A program made the translations under genes and the position numbers. A stretch of DNA of 64,000 nt from Nectonema munidae (lineage: Eukaryota > Nematomorpha > Nectonematoida > Nectonematidae). The DNA lies in NCBI GenBank assembly GCA_030549495.1, contig JAUIRK010001054.1:62001-126000 (forward strand), given 5' to 3'. The notes beneath the pieces were generated by a model. It saw only the letters and a list, made by a program, of their open reading frames with translations, searched no databases and was not told the origin of the DNA. Shown piece by piece: positions 22,901 to 31,400 of this stretch. Numbering within the stretch: the first letter of the stretch is position 1; each line of letters starts with the position of its first letter.

Positions 22901-24783
22901 TTCCTACTTTTAAATTGGGGGCATTTTTTCTACGCACTATATTCGATATGCAAATTTAATTAAAATATTTTCGCTGGAAGTATAGTATTTAAATTCACGA
23001 ATTTTGTAAAAAAATATATAAAATAGTCTTATAAACATAGGACTTTAGGTATGCCCTGAATACACCCTATTTTAAAGGATTGCTTGAATATTTGGTCTCC
23101 CCGTGGTATTTCCAGACCACTAATTATGAAAATTGTAACAAAAAAATTTCACCCCCCCCCCCCCCAATAATTTTGAGGATGTGCGCCCATGGGTTAAGGT
23201 TTACATTAAGCTTAATTAAGAATGAAATTGAATAGAAAAGAGAGGAGTAGGAATTCAGAAAAATTTGTTTTCTTTTTTGGAAGACGCTTGAAAGTCCGCC
23301 CCTTCAATAATTTCAAGGATGTGCACGCCCCTGAGTCAATCACATTTTTTTCATATAAACATCGCAGGGTGTCTAGTAGACTCTTTTCCTTCAGACTACA
23401 TTTATACATATAAAATTCTTCAACCTTCAGTTATTTGTTTTCAGTTGTTTTCTCTATCAATCAAATATCTTTTCATCAATTCCTGTAGTGTGCCCAATAG
23501 ACTACTTTATTTTCAAATGAAAAGCTTATTCGCCCCTCAACAATTTTGCATTTTTTTAAACTAGTGTATATGCGATATGCAAATTTAATTAAAATATTTT
23601 CGCTGAAAGTATATTTAAATTTCACCAATTATGTAAAAAAAATATAAAGTAGTCTTAAAAATTTAGGTATGGGCTGAATACACTCTATTTTAAAGGATTG
23701 CTTGAATATTTAGTCGCCCGTGTTATTTCCAGACCTTTGAAAATTGCAAAAAAAAATTGCCGCAGCCCCCTCAATAATTTTGAGGATGTGCGCCCCTGAC
23801 TCTACGTAAAAATTAATTTTATGCTTAGAATGAAATACAATTAAAATTAGCCATCATAAATCAAATGAATTTTTTAAAAATGGTACTTATATAAAAATAA
23901 AATGTAATCGATATTTTTTTTTAATTTTTTCTGAAAGTTAACAGGGAAATTACGCTATTAAATGGTCTATAAAATTAATAAATGTTACTATAAGGAAACA
24001 TGGGACTCAACTTTTATTAAATATGATAAAAAAAATCTATAACATAGAGAATATATTTAACAACTACTTTTATTGAATCATTTGCCCTTTTTACTTGGCG
24101 CTAATCAATTTTGAAATAAGAAAAACTTAAAAGAAAAATATTTATACACGACTTTCAATTATAGTTACTTTATAGGAAGTTCGAAGTAGGTTTAGTAAAT
24201 TAACCCATTTACGACCAATGTTCCTATTTTGGAACATAAGTAATTTCATTTTCGTCTGCTTATTTCAATGACTTTGAATATAAATCGTCTGCGTTTTTTT
24301 TAGATATCGTCTGCTTTGCTTGGTCTTAAATGGGTTAATATAAAAGAAAATTAGATAGTCCTAATAAAACTTAATCTAAAGCAAAAATATCAAAACATAT
24401 TAGGAAAATATAAATTAAGGAATAAATTAAAATTACTTTGTATTATCTTCAAGATTTTTTTGCTTCGATGAAACAAGTTTAGATGTATTACTATCTGACC
24501 AGCCTGAAGAACCCAAAGGTATTAAACAGGAATTGCTATCAATCCCAATATTTTCAGAGCGCAAACTAGGTAAAATAGCAGGAGGTGGAATATTTGAAAT
24601 TGAAGCACCATACTTGGAGCCTAAAACACAAAACTAGAAAAAAATATTTAAAACAAGGGATTTACCTCGAGGATTGGAATTTTTTGAATTAGCTAATTGT
24701 TTATGAGAAGAGCGTGAGTAGTTTGACCCAGCATGAGCGTTGCTGGCACTACCTGAAGCTCCATAGTAATATTTTGTTGACAT
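1549..24783 (-). CDS. Six-exon gene for a 513-residue disordered protein, unrecognised
   Basis: I assembled six exons on the minus strand: 24783-24666, 24620-24437, 11904-11741, 8135-7660, 3014-2858 and 1991-1549. Each junction has a GT donor and AG acceptor, the phases run 1, 2, 1, 0, 1, and the summed length is 1542 nt, exactly 514 codons with the stop. The product is rich in Ser, Asn, Pro and Lys, with no membrane segment or globular domain that I recognise. Residues about 41-58 (exon 2) read YGASISNIPPPAILPSL, loosely like the proline-rich motif of PNRC proteins, which bind the decapping factor Dcp1, but the tryptophan seen there is missing. Exon 4 ends in a basic helix (LKQREKYEKALIRAKQRKEL) that faintly resembles a SUZ RNA-binding segment. 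A role in RNA decay is therefore only a guess. Introns 2 to 4 are long and full of transposons. An in-frame TAA lies directly after the exon 2 donor, so a short isoform is possible. Confidence 0.6.
2858..3014 (-). CDS. Exon 5 of the six-exon gene
   Basis: The acceptor is CTCTTTAG|ATTTCC and the donor AAAGA|GTAAGA. The segment is acidic and proline-rich (DEEDFDIENGD, MPDSPLSMP). Confidence 0.6.
4329..4608. mobile_element. Inverted-repeat MITE of about 280 bp
   Basis: Both ends carry the same 21-bp inverted repeat, ATACCAATAAAATAGGTRATG, with weaker pairing continuing inward. There is no coding capacity. It lies in intron 4 of the six-exon gene. I could not assign a superfamily because the target duplication is not clear in AT-rich flanks. 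Confidence 0.5.
5216..7035 (+). pseudogene. Dead hAT-like transposase with TTF-type zinc finger
   Basis: Translated pieces in shifting frames follow the order of zinc-finger MYM/TTF-type hAT transposases. An N-terminal HFASGVERRK segment is followed by a finger with VYCFFCKLMG near 5555-5590. The C-terminal dimerisation signature is CSGERSFSKM near 6955, then a HLALMSN end. Stops and frameshifts interrupt it throughout, so it cannot encode a working enzyme. It sits in intron 4 of the six-exon gene, antisense to it. I did not find its terminal repeats with confidence. Confidence 0.6.
7660..8135 (-). CDS. Exon 4 of the six-exon gene
   Basis: This is the longest exon (476 nt). It is entered in phase 1 at TTTTTTAG|GAATTC and left in phase 0 at CCG|GTAGCG, a weaker donor. 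It holds an acidic patch (DENDEDEG) followed by the basic helix LKQREKYEKALIRAKQRKEL. Confidence 0.6.
9294..9874 (+). mobile_element. Deleted piggyBac element flanked by TTAA
   Basis: The element is bounded by TTAA at 9290-9293 and 9875-9878, the target-site duplication of piggyBac. The ends are inverted copies of CCCTTSGTGRAC, and longer GGTTCATTAGGACCCC-like segments pair inside them. The only coding trace, about 9508-9594, is a cysteine-rich C-terminal segment, CTKCGKARCEAPCFYICEDC, ending at a TAA. That matches the position and style of the piggyBac transposase C-terminal zinc-binding domain. The rest of the transposase is missing, so this is a non-autonomous internal-deletion copy. It lies in intron 3 of the six-exon gene. 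Confidence 0.75.
11547..11677. mobile_element. piggyBac-like MITE, copy 1 (131 bp)
   Basis: TTAA flanks both ends (11543-11546 and 11678-11681). The inverted ends read CCCATTTAMGACCAA. A second copy of exactly the same length lies at 24204-24334 with only a few substitutions. It has no coding capacity. Confidence 0.75.
11741..11904 (-). CDS. Exon 3 of the six-exon gene
   Basis: The acceptor is GATGTTTAG|A and the donor a strong GCG|GTGAGT. The segment is Lys/Glu-rich at its start (DPKKDASKKEEHKK) and then polar. Entry phase 2 and exit phase 1 match its neighbours. Confidence 0.55.
12340..13000 (-). pseudogene. LINE reverse transcriptase fragment
   Basis: Reading the minus strand downward from about 12980, the frame shows PQASVLGPFLFNLYTSPIS, the palm block of non-LTR reverse transcriptases, followed by a frayed YADD region. 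Further on come ICNDHINQCLKSRYSYLRSI and a SKLDYC block, which in CR1/Jockey-type LINEs follow the palm. Frameshifts and stops make it dead. It lies in intron 2 of the six-exon gene. Confidence 0.6.
13845..15249 (+). mobile_element. Merlin (IS1016/ISXO2-like) transposon, 1405 bp, dead
   Basis: The ends are perfect inverted repeats, GGATCAAGTAAAGATGAGCACTCCC and its complement. They are flanked by an 8-bp target duplication CATAATTC (13837-13844 and 15250-15257), as expected for Merlin. Inside, about 14155-15039, lies a DDE transposase related to the ISXO2 family. It has a zinc-finger-like CLQCRKLM...WKCQ region, an IDESCYSHKPKHHRGR block, GYMEIVDSRNAETLLPII, VVPGSIIHSD, and a C-terminal NFIDRTTGVHTQAMESYWN. 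At least one frameshift in the middle and a stop after the IHSD block break it. Its insertion lies in intron 2 of the six-exon gene. Confidence 0.9.
15465..15620 (+). pseudogene. Fragment of a transposon-associated protein
   Basis: A frameshifted piece reads SEFRENLARR, then MEESYKGRWV and a KMMMEIFEKRN stretch. This recalls a conserved YKGRW...MMGDY block in uncharacterised arthropod transposon proteins. It is too short and damaged to place firmly. Confidence 0.25.
16368..18444 (+). pseudogene. Endogenous viral element: mononegavirus-like L polymerase fossil
   Basis: Successive plus-strand fragments in different frames follow the order of the RNA-dependent RNA polymerase region of a negative-strand RNA virus L protein. 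The pre-polymerase part is at 16368-17070. A QKGWT block is followed by the polymerase motif C signature GQGDNQ at 17403-17420, characteristic of Mononegavirales. A SSALKRASRML block follows at 17608-17640, then GGLNSLPYPYF and a DPLTNF block near 17850-17920. The resemblance looks closest to rhabdovirus-type L, but I cannot rank relatives without a search. Several frameshifts and stops interrupt it, so it is a decayed genomic copy that cannot encode a polymerase. The left edge may reach about 16100. It is antisense in intron 2 of the six-exon gene. Confidence 0.85.
18752..18820 (-). repeat. tRNA-derived SINE head
   Basis: On the minus strand the ends GATAGCC and GGCTATC pair over seven bases, with a box-A-like AGTGGTAGGAGC and a box B GGGTTCGATTC. 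The same core (GGTAGGAGCGTAG ... TTCGATTC) recurs at 59798-59894, so this is a dispersed tRNA-derived element rather than a unique tRNA gene. Confidence 0.5.
18986..19182 (+). repeat. 66-bp minisatellite, three copies
   Basis: Three near-identical units have an exact 66-bp period (CGATAGCC at 19001, 19067 and 19133). Because 66 is divisible by three, the array stays open as a 22-residue repeat. It ends in GGTTGAGAACCACTGG at 19184-19199, which looks like a hAT-type MITE terminus. The array is probably internal to such a MITE. Confidence 0.8.
20041..20100. repeat. Long poly-G and poly-C runs
   Basis: A run of about 28 G is followed 13 bases later by about 18 C. The downstream CAATAATTTT matches the C-run junctions at 23150-23175 and 23765-23800, so the runs belong to one repeat family. 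Exact run lengths may be unreliable in an assembly. Confidence 0.7.
20290..20476 (+). repeat. Pyrimidine-rich tandem repeat
   Basis: Imperfect repeats of about 33 bp are built on AAGCTCTCTTCTTTCATTCA and CCCTCTTCTCTT. The open frame here is a product of the C/T bias. Confidence 0.6.
20477..20668. mobile_element. hAT-like MITE, 192 bp, with 8-bp duplication
   Basis: The ends are CAGTGACGTAGCTAGG and, inverted, CAGTGGTGTAGCCAAA. The flanks are CTTCTCTC (20469-20476) and CTTCTGTC (20669-20676), an 8-bp target duplication with one mismatch. No coding capacity. It inserted into the pyrimidine-rich repeat. Confidence 0.65.
21180..21487. mobile_element. Inverted-repeat MITE with ACAATTCGCCCC motifs
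   Basis: The left end, GGTCCATGGACAATTCGCCCC, is followed by two to three direct repeats of a unit with CCATTATTTTCATAAGACA. The right end, read inverted, gives GGTCGACAGACATTTTGACCC and then a CAATTTGCCCC phrase. The terminal pairing is imperfect. Confidence 0.5.
21745..21880 (-). repeat. tRNA-derived SINE
   Basis: Read on the minus strand, a box A-like TTGGTTGAGATGATGG is followed by a box B AGATTCGATTCC. The tail (CATAGTTTGGC ... AATGAAAATACATCTGCACCTC) resembles the tails of the SINE copies at 43576 and 60168. Confidence 0.45.
22160..23800 (+). repeat. Duplicated repeat unit, two diverged copies
   Basis: Copy 1 (about 22160-22404 plus 22938-23180) and copy 2 (about 23320-23800) share the same order of blocks. 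These are ATATAAACATCGCAGGGTGT, TCAATTCCTGTA(A/G)TGTGCC, ATATGCAAATTTAATTAAAA, then a poly-C run and CAATAATTTTGAGGATGTGCGCCC. Copy 1 is split by the MITE at 22405-22937. Neither copy codes for anything recognisable. Confidence 0.7.
22405..22937. mobile_element. 533-bp MITE with 10-bp target duplication
   Basis: The target duplication TATATTCGAT lies at 22395-22404 and 22938-22947. The ends are imperfect inverted repeats around AAAAATGCCCCC and AATTAAAAAGTAGGAAAAAAT. The second copy of the host repeat, near 23566-23580, keeps the unoccupied site. A 9-10 bp duplication points to a Mutator-like origin. Confidence 0.75.
24204..24334. mobile_element. piggyBac-like MITE, copy 2 (131 bp)
   Basis: TTAA lies at 24200-24203 and 24335-24338. 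Length, ends and interior match the copy at 11547-11677. It lies just downstream of exon 2 of the six-exon gene, in intron 2. Confidence 0.75.
24437..24620 (-). CDS. Exon 2 of the six-exon gene
   Basis: The acceptor is TTTTAG|GCTCC and the donor ACAAA|GTAATT, leaving phase 2. It carries the PPPAILPSL motif. Reading through the donor gives a stop three bases later, so a two-exon product of about 100 residues is the alternative. Confidence 0.55.
24666..24783 (-). CDS. Exon 1 of the six-exon gene (start codon)
   Basis: It starts MSTKYYYGASGSASNAH and ends in phase 1 at a CGAG|GTAAAT donor. The following intron is only 45 bp (24665-24621). Confidence 0.6.
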
Positions 24784-25559
24784 TTATTTAAATAGTAAAT
24801 TGAAGGATACGACGTCAAAAACGCTAAATCCAAAATCATTGGTTAACAAAATACTTTTCTTCAACAGATATTTATATCACACTTCTTCACTTTAAAAAAG
24901 TAAATTAATTTATCTTAAAAAGAAAACATATTTGTTAATATTAGTATATATTTTATTGCTTATTTTTGAATACGAAAAGCAGTCTTACAGTAAAGTTTAT
25001 GGATTTAGTCAATATAGAAAATATGTCAGCCCGATTTACAAATAAATAAAATTAAAAATCAAATCTAAATTACCTATAAATAAGAATTGGATCTATTTTG
25101 ATTCTTATCTTCTGTTTTTTCTTTATAGCCAGGAAAATTCGAATCGTCTAATTAAAACATTATTTAACTCATTTATTATCTTTCTTTTTATGCTTTTCTA
25201 TATTGTTTAAAGTTTTCTTCTGTCTTTGGATTAAACATTGCCTCACAACTAGAGAAAAAAACATATATCACTCCCCACATTAAACAATTCCAATACCCCA
25301 ATACCCTAAGCTATTTATGCAATTGCTGAGGCATCATCAGCATTGTTTGCAATCCCGTTCTCTCCTGTAGGACTATAGAGAAAATGTACGCCGTGCTCAA
25401 CTCCTAGCCTCACACTATCTTTACTTAGGCGATACATCCAAAGACACCACTTTCTAGAAATTTACTAGCTAAAAAATCTTATCCTAAAATGATGCCCTGA
25501 TCAAAAACTCCTTAAAATTCAAATTAAAATTAAGCCTCAAAAACTAATTAAAATTCATT

Positions 25560-26300
25560 ACAAATTGACACATCACAAGCACACCATCTACTTCTGACCA
25601 TTTTTTTTATAACTTTTCAGGTTAATATAAAATCGTTCACTAGATTATCCTACCAAAATCAACCTCATACCTACCAACTGGAGCACCTTCCTAAGTCGAT
25701 TAAGTTCACAGCTTCCCTTTATATTCACAATACAAGAAACATGGCTTAGAAACAAACCTGAATTATCTCTATTAATAAATTAAACTTTCGTTCAATCCAA
25801 TTCTATGTTGACAAATCATTCTGGTTTTGCTTTTTTTGTTAATAAATGTCACGATTTTATTACTTCTGAAAAATTGAAAGCTTTTACTTTGAAAACTTTT
25901 CAATATATTTTTGTTTTGGTGCAGATCATAAACTAGTTCATAATATCTACCGTCCTCCTTCAATAGAGTCGAATCTTGAATATTTTATTGAAGAATTTTC
26001 CTACTTTATTCAAAAATTAGATAATTCTCATGTTAATATTATTATGGAGACTTTAATATTAATCTGCTTAATGCTGATAAAAGCAATAATGTTAGAAAAT
26101 TTCTAGGCCAATTTCTTTAAACCAACTATTACAAAAGTAACTTGATCTTCTTCAAAAAGCCTAATTGATAACTGTTTTCTTCCTATTGATTATTAAAGCT
26201 TCAATTCCTGTATCCTTGAAACGTCAATTTCTGACAACTACCCATTAATCCTAACATTAGATAATGTCAAAAGAAGCAAACAAACTCATATCAAATTCAA
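25560..26300 (+). pseudogene. LINE endonuclease fragment
   Basis: Plus-strand frames give IYRPPSIESNLEYFIEEFS near 25945, then NVNIIM and GDFNINLLNADKSNNVRKFL near 26048-26105. These are the YRPP and GDFN blocks of apurinic-type LINE endonucleases. It is interrupted by stops and frameshifts. The order fits the start of ORF2 of a CR1/Jockey-type LINE. Confidence 0.6.
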
Positions 26301-26519
26301 AAGCAATACCCTAACCTAGTGCGCTAGCATCTAGAACCTAATTTAAAGACAAAAAAGTTTGTCTTTTTTATCAATAAACTCAGTAAATTAGTAAAAAAAA
26401 AACCATTGTTTAAACATACTTACGTTTTTAAGTCATAAAGAATAATGTGCTTTTTTTCATGTTTTTTTCAATTTTTTAAATTGATATTTATTATAGTTTT
26501 TCTTAAAAAAAAATTTTCT

Positions 26520-26727
26520 TTCACAAATACACACTTTTCTAAGATAATTTGAATTATCTTAAAATGATGAATTTGGAAATAAAACGGTTCAATATCTTCA
26601 CTATCTAGAACATGCATGAAAATTCCTTTTTCCTCTTTTTCAATTGGTTCAACAAATTTGCTCTGTGATCTAATAATAAAAGATTGGGAAAAGTTTGAAT
26701 TATTGCTGAGAGACACCGTGATAAAAC
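26520..26727 (-). other. Orphan candidate exon, unassigned
   Basis: A minus-strand frame opens at a good acceptor, TTTCAATTCCAG|GT, and reads FITVSLSNNSNFSQSFIIRS. It continues with EPIEKEEKGIFMHVLDSEDI. Composition looks coding, but no partner exon or family is apparent. Confidence 0.25.
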
Positions 26728-26729
26728 CT

Positions 26730-28530
26730 GGAATTGAAATCCTCTGGTCAAAGAAAGCAAAATGGAAAGGCTAAAGATGATTAAAATACTTAAGCTAAAG
26801 TTCAGAAAGAAAAAGTTATTACCCTTACTATAGGTAAGGAATCATTAGAGTCAAAAATATAAGTAAACAATAGAATTCAATAGTTTACATGAGCTGAATT
26901 TTAAAAGATTGGATTTACTCAACCGAAAACAAGGCAATACAAATGAACAGCTTTTTCCCATACTACCATAATTTATTAGAAATTTCTTTTTTACATGCTT
27001 CTATGACTTTTTTAGTAGCAAAGAAACGTTTACTTTTTTTTTTTACTTTAGAATTCTCTATTTATGTAAAATCAAAATGCCTTGCAAGCTTTGATTTCAA
27101 TCTAAAATGCTCTAGAAATGAGGTAACAAGTTTTTTATACTTAAACCTTTATGAAAGCTATTTTGCGTATAATTTTTTATAGTTTGAAATTTGTACTGTA
27201 GAAACTTAATTTTTCATTTTATGTTTTTTTTTCGAGAAATTTGATACGCTATTTTAAGTTAAATCTTACTTCTTTTTACTTGAAGTTTTTTTAATGTTAA
27301 CTTTACTAATGGTATATTTTCTTTCAAGTTTTAAGCATATATTTAATATTTTTAAAATTTATATTAATAAACAAGCGTTCAAATTTATTGTTGGTAAATT
27401 TTTATCGAATGTTTTGCTTTATTAAATTACAAGAATTTTTATAATTTAGGTCCTAACCTTTTCCATTGGTTTTTGCCACGTGAATTTGAACATTTTAGTT
27501 TTTTTCAATTTCTGGTTACTACGGAGGCATTTTTAGCTTTTAAATTTTTTTCTTATTTAAAAATCTTTTTGTGAAAATAAATGGAAACTTTTTCTGAAAT
27601 AGTAAAAAAATATTATTTTTTTTTCACTATTTTGAACTTTCTTTTTGAACATCTGCCAATTACAGTTATAATTCCTTGAATGTAAAATTTTAAGAGCGGG
27701 TTTAAACAAGAATGGTCCTCAATAACACAATTTTTTGGTCCCATTTCAATATAAGAATTCTTCTTCCTTATTTTTATGTTAATATTTTTAAAAACTTATC
27801 ACCTAATTAATACTATAAAATTTTTAAATAGCTAATTAATTTGAGTCTCTTGTTATCATCTGCTTCTTTTATTATTCGTTATAATTTTAAATATATTTTT
27901 CTTTCTTTTTTGCAGAATTTGTTCAAAATTAACTTGAAAAGGCAAGATAATATTAGAATGAAACAAAATAAAATACTACATTGGCTCATCATTGAAATTC
28001 AAAAGTACGTGGAATGTGGTAAAACGACACAAGAAACACTTTTACACCAATCAAGCATAGCTATCTACTGACCACACGAAATTAAAGATCCTTGTGAAGA
28101 AATTCTAAAATGAATTTTAATTTTTTCCGAATAAATAATTCTTCATATTTATTATTTATCTTAGTTTATTGAATACTAAGTACTTTTCAAAAGATCTCAA
28201 TACACGTGCAAATTTTGAATTAAAAGGCTGCCATGTTTATTCTTAAATAATTTCACCCATACGAAAAAGTCAGATGACGATCTATTTTCTTGGTTGCATG
28301 TAAAGCGTAATGTAGTTTTTTTAAGTGAGAGATAAAATCGATTATTCATTAGACCATCAAAGCACGGTAAAAAAAACTTTCAGATAATTTTGATTAGAAC
28401 CCTGCATTTTGTTTTGACACTTAAAAGATTATTTAGGCAGAAATTTGAAAGAAAAATGAGATGTTTTAAAGGATGCGCAAGTCGGTCAAAGTTTCTTGGC
28501 AATTACATAACCTTGCGTTTTTGGCATATG
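26730..28530. other. No gene recognised
   Basis: This is very AT-rich sequence with several short open frames that lack splice partners or recognisable motifs. I see no structured repeat. Confidence 0.4.
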
Positions 28531-28770
28531 TATAGTGAGGGGTCGGCAAAGTGGTCGATAACAGATCTTTAGGGGTCGATAAGATAGACAAACTTTCCAA
28601 ATTGTGCTTTATAGTAGTAATAAATCTCCCTTTTCTTTTATAACATAGCTTAGGATATTGTATAGTATAGGATATATGAAATATTTTTGGTTTGTATTTT
28701 TTCTCTTAATTGTTGGACATTGATTAATGTTTTTATTAAACATTTCTATGTGGGGGAGATTGCCAACACT
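28530..28770 (+). repeat. Dispersed repeat, copy A
   Basis: It shares GGCAAAGTGGTCGATA, AGATCTTTAGGGGTCGATAA, then GACATTGATTAATGTTTTTAT and ACATTTCTATGTGGGG with 60020-60380, in the same order and orientation. Copy B has a SINE inserted between the second and third blocks. Confidence 0.65.
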
Positions 28771-28789
28771 TAGTGAAACACTTGTTGTT

Positions 28790-29310
28790 TTCTTTCACTA
28801 TCCCACAGATGGCAAATAGAAACTTAAGCAAAGTGCTCGAATGTCAGTGTCACAGTTAATACCGTTCTGGCAAAAAGCTGGTTTACCAACCACTTTAAGC
28901 TGTGATATAGAAAAAGCCTAATGAACAAAATGGAACAGGACAAACTCAAGCAAATGCTGTGCTCACATGCATTGATAAATGGAAAGTATCCAAACATTTA
29001 ACCAGCATATCTTTTGACACAACAACACTGGGCCTATCAATGGAGCCTGTATTCTGATTGAAAATGCACTATGAAGAAATGTTTTACAGTTTGCCTGCCG
29101 ACCTCACATCTTTGAAATAATCTTAGAAAAAGTATTCACTGTACTACAAATAACCCAAACATCATCTGGGCCGGATATTGCCCTATTCAAACGTTTCAAA
29201 GAAAAATGGTCCACGATTGATACCCGTTCTTACTCAACAGCTTCAGAGAGTATGGGATTGCTGAATTTAAGGAAAATACAATTCAGTTTGTAAGAGAACA
29301 ACTTAGTCAA
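28790..29310 (+). pseudogene. Decayed transposon protein (SFDTT/FKRFKE family)
   Basis: Frameshifted plus-strand fragments read ISFDTTTLGLSMEPVF, then a CRPHIFEIILEKVF block, then SSGPDIALFKRFKEKW. This resembles a family of uncharacterised transposon-associated proteins with an ICFDTT...ACRHH...ALFKRF layout, probably with an RNase H fold. The AT-rich track downstream to 29590 holds nothing else. Confidence 0.5.
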
Positions 29311-29589
29311 CAGCAAACAGGGGAGCCAACGATATATTTAAAAAAAATAAATATTTTTTGATTTGAACATTTTTCGATTCTTTGATTATTTGACAAATAT
29401 AATATTTAAAATCGTGCAAACTTTTGTCACATCGTATGAGGTAGCAAAATATGAACAGAAAGTTTCATATTTTTTGATTTTTTAAAGAATATTTTCCGAT
29501 TCTTTGATTACATAATTTTATTTTGATTATTTGATAAAATATATTATTTAATATCTTGAAAAAATTGCAAAAATATAGGTAATAACTTA

Positions 29590-30030
29590 TCCCACAATCC
29601 CTTCCCCTAATGAGGTATATCAAATCTTACATCTAGCAAAATATGTACTGATAGGTTGGAGATGAATCATCGCAATATACAGGTTGGAGATGAACAATCG
29701 TAGTATATAGGTTTATAGGTAATAACTTATGTAGCATCGTCTCCCTGAATGAGGTATATCAAATCTTACATCTAGCAAAATGTGAACAGAAAGTTGAACA
29801 TTGTCTCCCTAGTCTTTTGTACATGAAATAGAAACCATCGTAGTATACAGGTTGGAGATGAATTATCGTAGTATACAGGTTGGAGATGAAACATTTTAGT
29901 ATACAGGTTGGAGATGAATCATTATAGAATACAGGTCGGAGATGAATCATCGTAGAATACAGATTGGAGATGAATCATCGTAGAATACAGGTTGAAGATG
30001 AATCATCGTAATATACAGTTTGGAGATAAC
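29590..30030 (+). repeat. Dispersed repeat with 28-bp tandem array
   Basis: Two copies of an AATGAGGTATATCAAATCTTACATCTAGCAAAAT phrase (about 29608 and 29748) precede roughly seven units of a 28-bp repeat, TCATCGTAGAATACAGGTTGGAGATGAA, from about 29838 to 30027. Related sequence occurs at 200-345. Confidence 0.7.
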
Positions 30031-30829
30031 ACTCAAGTTGTCAACCCGCGTTCAGCCGTAGAGGTTATGATATATCTTTACATAAAAGAGAAGAGTTTCC
30101 TAAACTCTTTATACTGAAAAAATATTTCTTCAAATATATTACTGAGCTAGAAGGTTGATGCAATCAGAATTACAAACAAGATAATTTGACTTCATAAAAT
30201 CGTGTAGTTATGGTACGATTGAGAGCTTACAATGCAAGTATAATCTAGAGTAATAATTGTGGTGTGTTTATTGTAAAAAAATTAAAAAGTAAATTTTTCC
30301 CATTTTTTACAGAAGAGTTTCCTAAAACAAATTCTTCCCACCACGACCGCTAATCAGATGGCTACATGGATACTGCCCCTGCAACTCCTATCTCTACCGT
30401 ATCAAAAAATCACCAAGCAATCTATGTAGATTCAACTACAATCAACAAGAAACACCTCATAATTTTCTACTTTCCTGCTGACACTACAACCACGCAAGAA
30501 CTTCATTTCTTTCACTATCCGTCAAAACTCTCAATCGCCCACCATTAATTTCTACGAACTAATTTCATATCCGAACTTTCTCAATGCCCTAAACTCTTTC
30601 ATTATCTTCATAGAATCAAATTTGCAATCTCCGAACCCAGAGACTTCTCATACCACATAAACTCAGATTTTAAAAAAAATCTACAAAAATAACTACATTA
30701 TTTTCTTTTATTTAAGACCTATATTCTTTAACATCCACCACCTATAATATAATTATTTTATAATAGTAAGTCTGATAACACAATATAATTTTTTGATTTT
30801 AATTATGCCTGGCAGGATAATGGGAGACA

Positions 30830-31400
30830 TAAGGTAGGTAGGTAGGAGATAACTAAGCACTTTCCAACGTTGGTTGATATGCTTGCATGAATTGCTATCT
30901 TGGGGATTTGTAAGGATGGGTAGTGGGTTAAGGATCTAAAGTAGAAATAAGAAAGCTTGGTGAGGTGAAAGAGTATAAATTAGGTTGCCTGTCTATGATT
31001 ATGCAAGGTGTTTAATAAGGGTGGAGTTAAGTGTTGGTGGGTAGAGAGTAATGGTTCTATTATATTAAGGAAAAGAGAGATGTGGTGAATGATTTTGGGG
31101 TATGATAAGATTTTAGTAGAGAGGATGGAAGATCTTTAATATATAAATAAATTTTTTCAATGAGTTTGGTTCGTTCTGATGAGAATATTGGGCAATAGAG
31201 GATAATGTGAATTGGAGTTTCGATATAATGGCAGCCGAATCTGCAAAAGGGTTAGAGTGCAAATTAAAATTGTAGAAGTAAGCGTAACAAGGGCAATGTG
31301 AGGTGAACCATCTTATAATGTTGCAAGGAAGAGTAATGTTTTTATTTAGTGCAAATTGGGATAAGGGGATAAGGGGAAGAAAGAAGAGACATAAAAATAT
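30830..31400 (-). pseudogene. LINE 3' region with CCHC-like knuckle
   Basis: Read downward from about 31320 on the minus strand, the frame shows a block CRFGCHYIETPIHIILYCP and then SSERTKLIEKI. The C-x3-C...H...C spacing followed by CP is typical of the C-terminal knuckle after the reverse transcriptase in several LINE clades. No intact frame remains. Confidence 0.5.

Noticed and set aside
29838..30027. Regularly spaced 28-bp repeats, CRISPR-like in spacing
   Set aside because: The units are head-to-tail with no unique spacers, in animal DNA. It is a plain tandem repeat.
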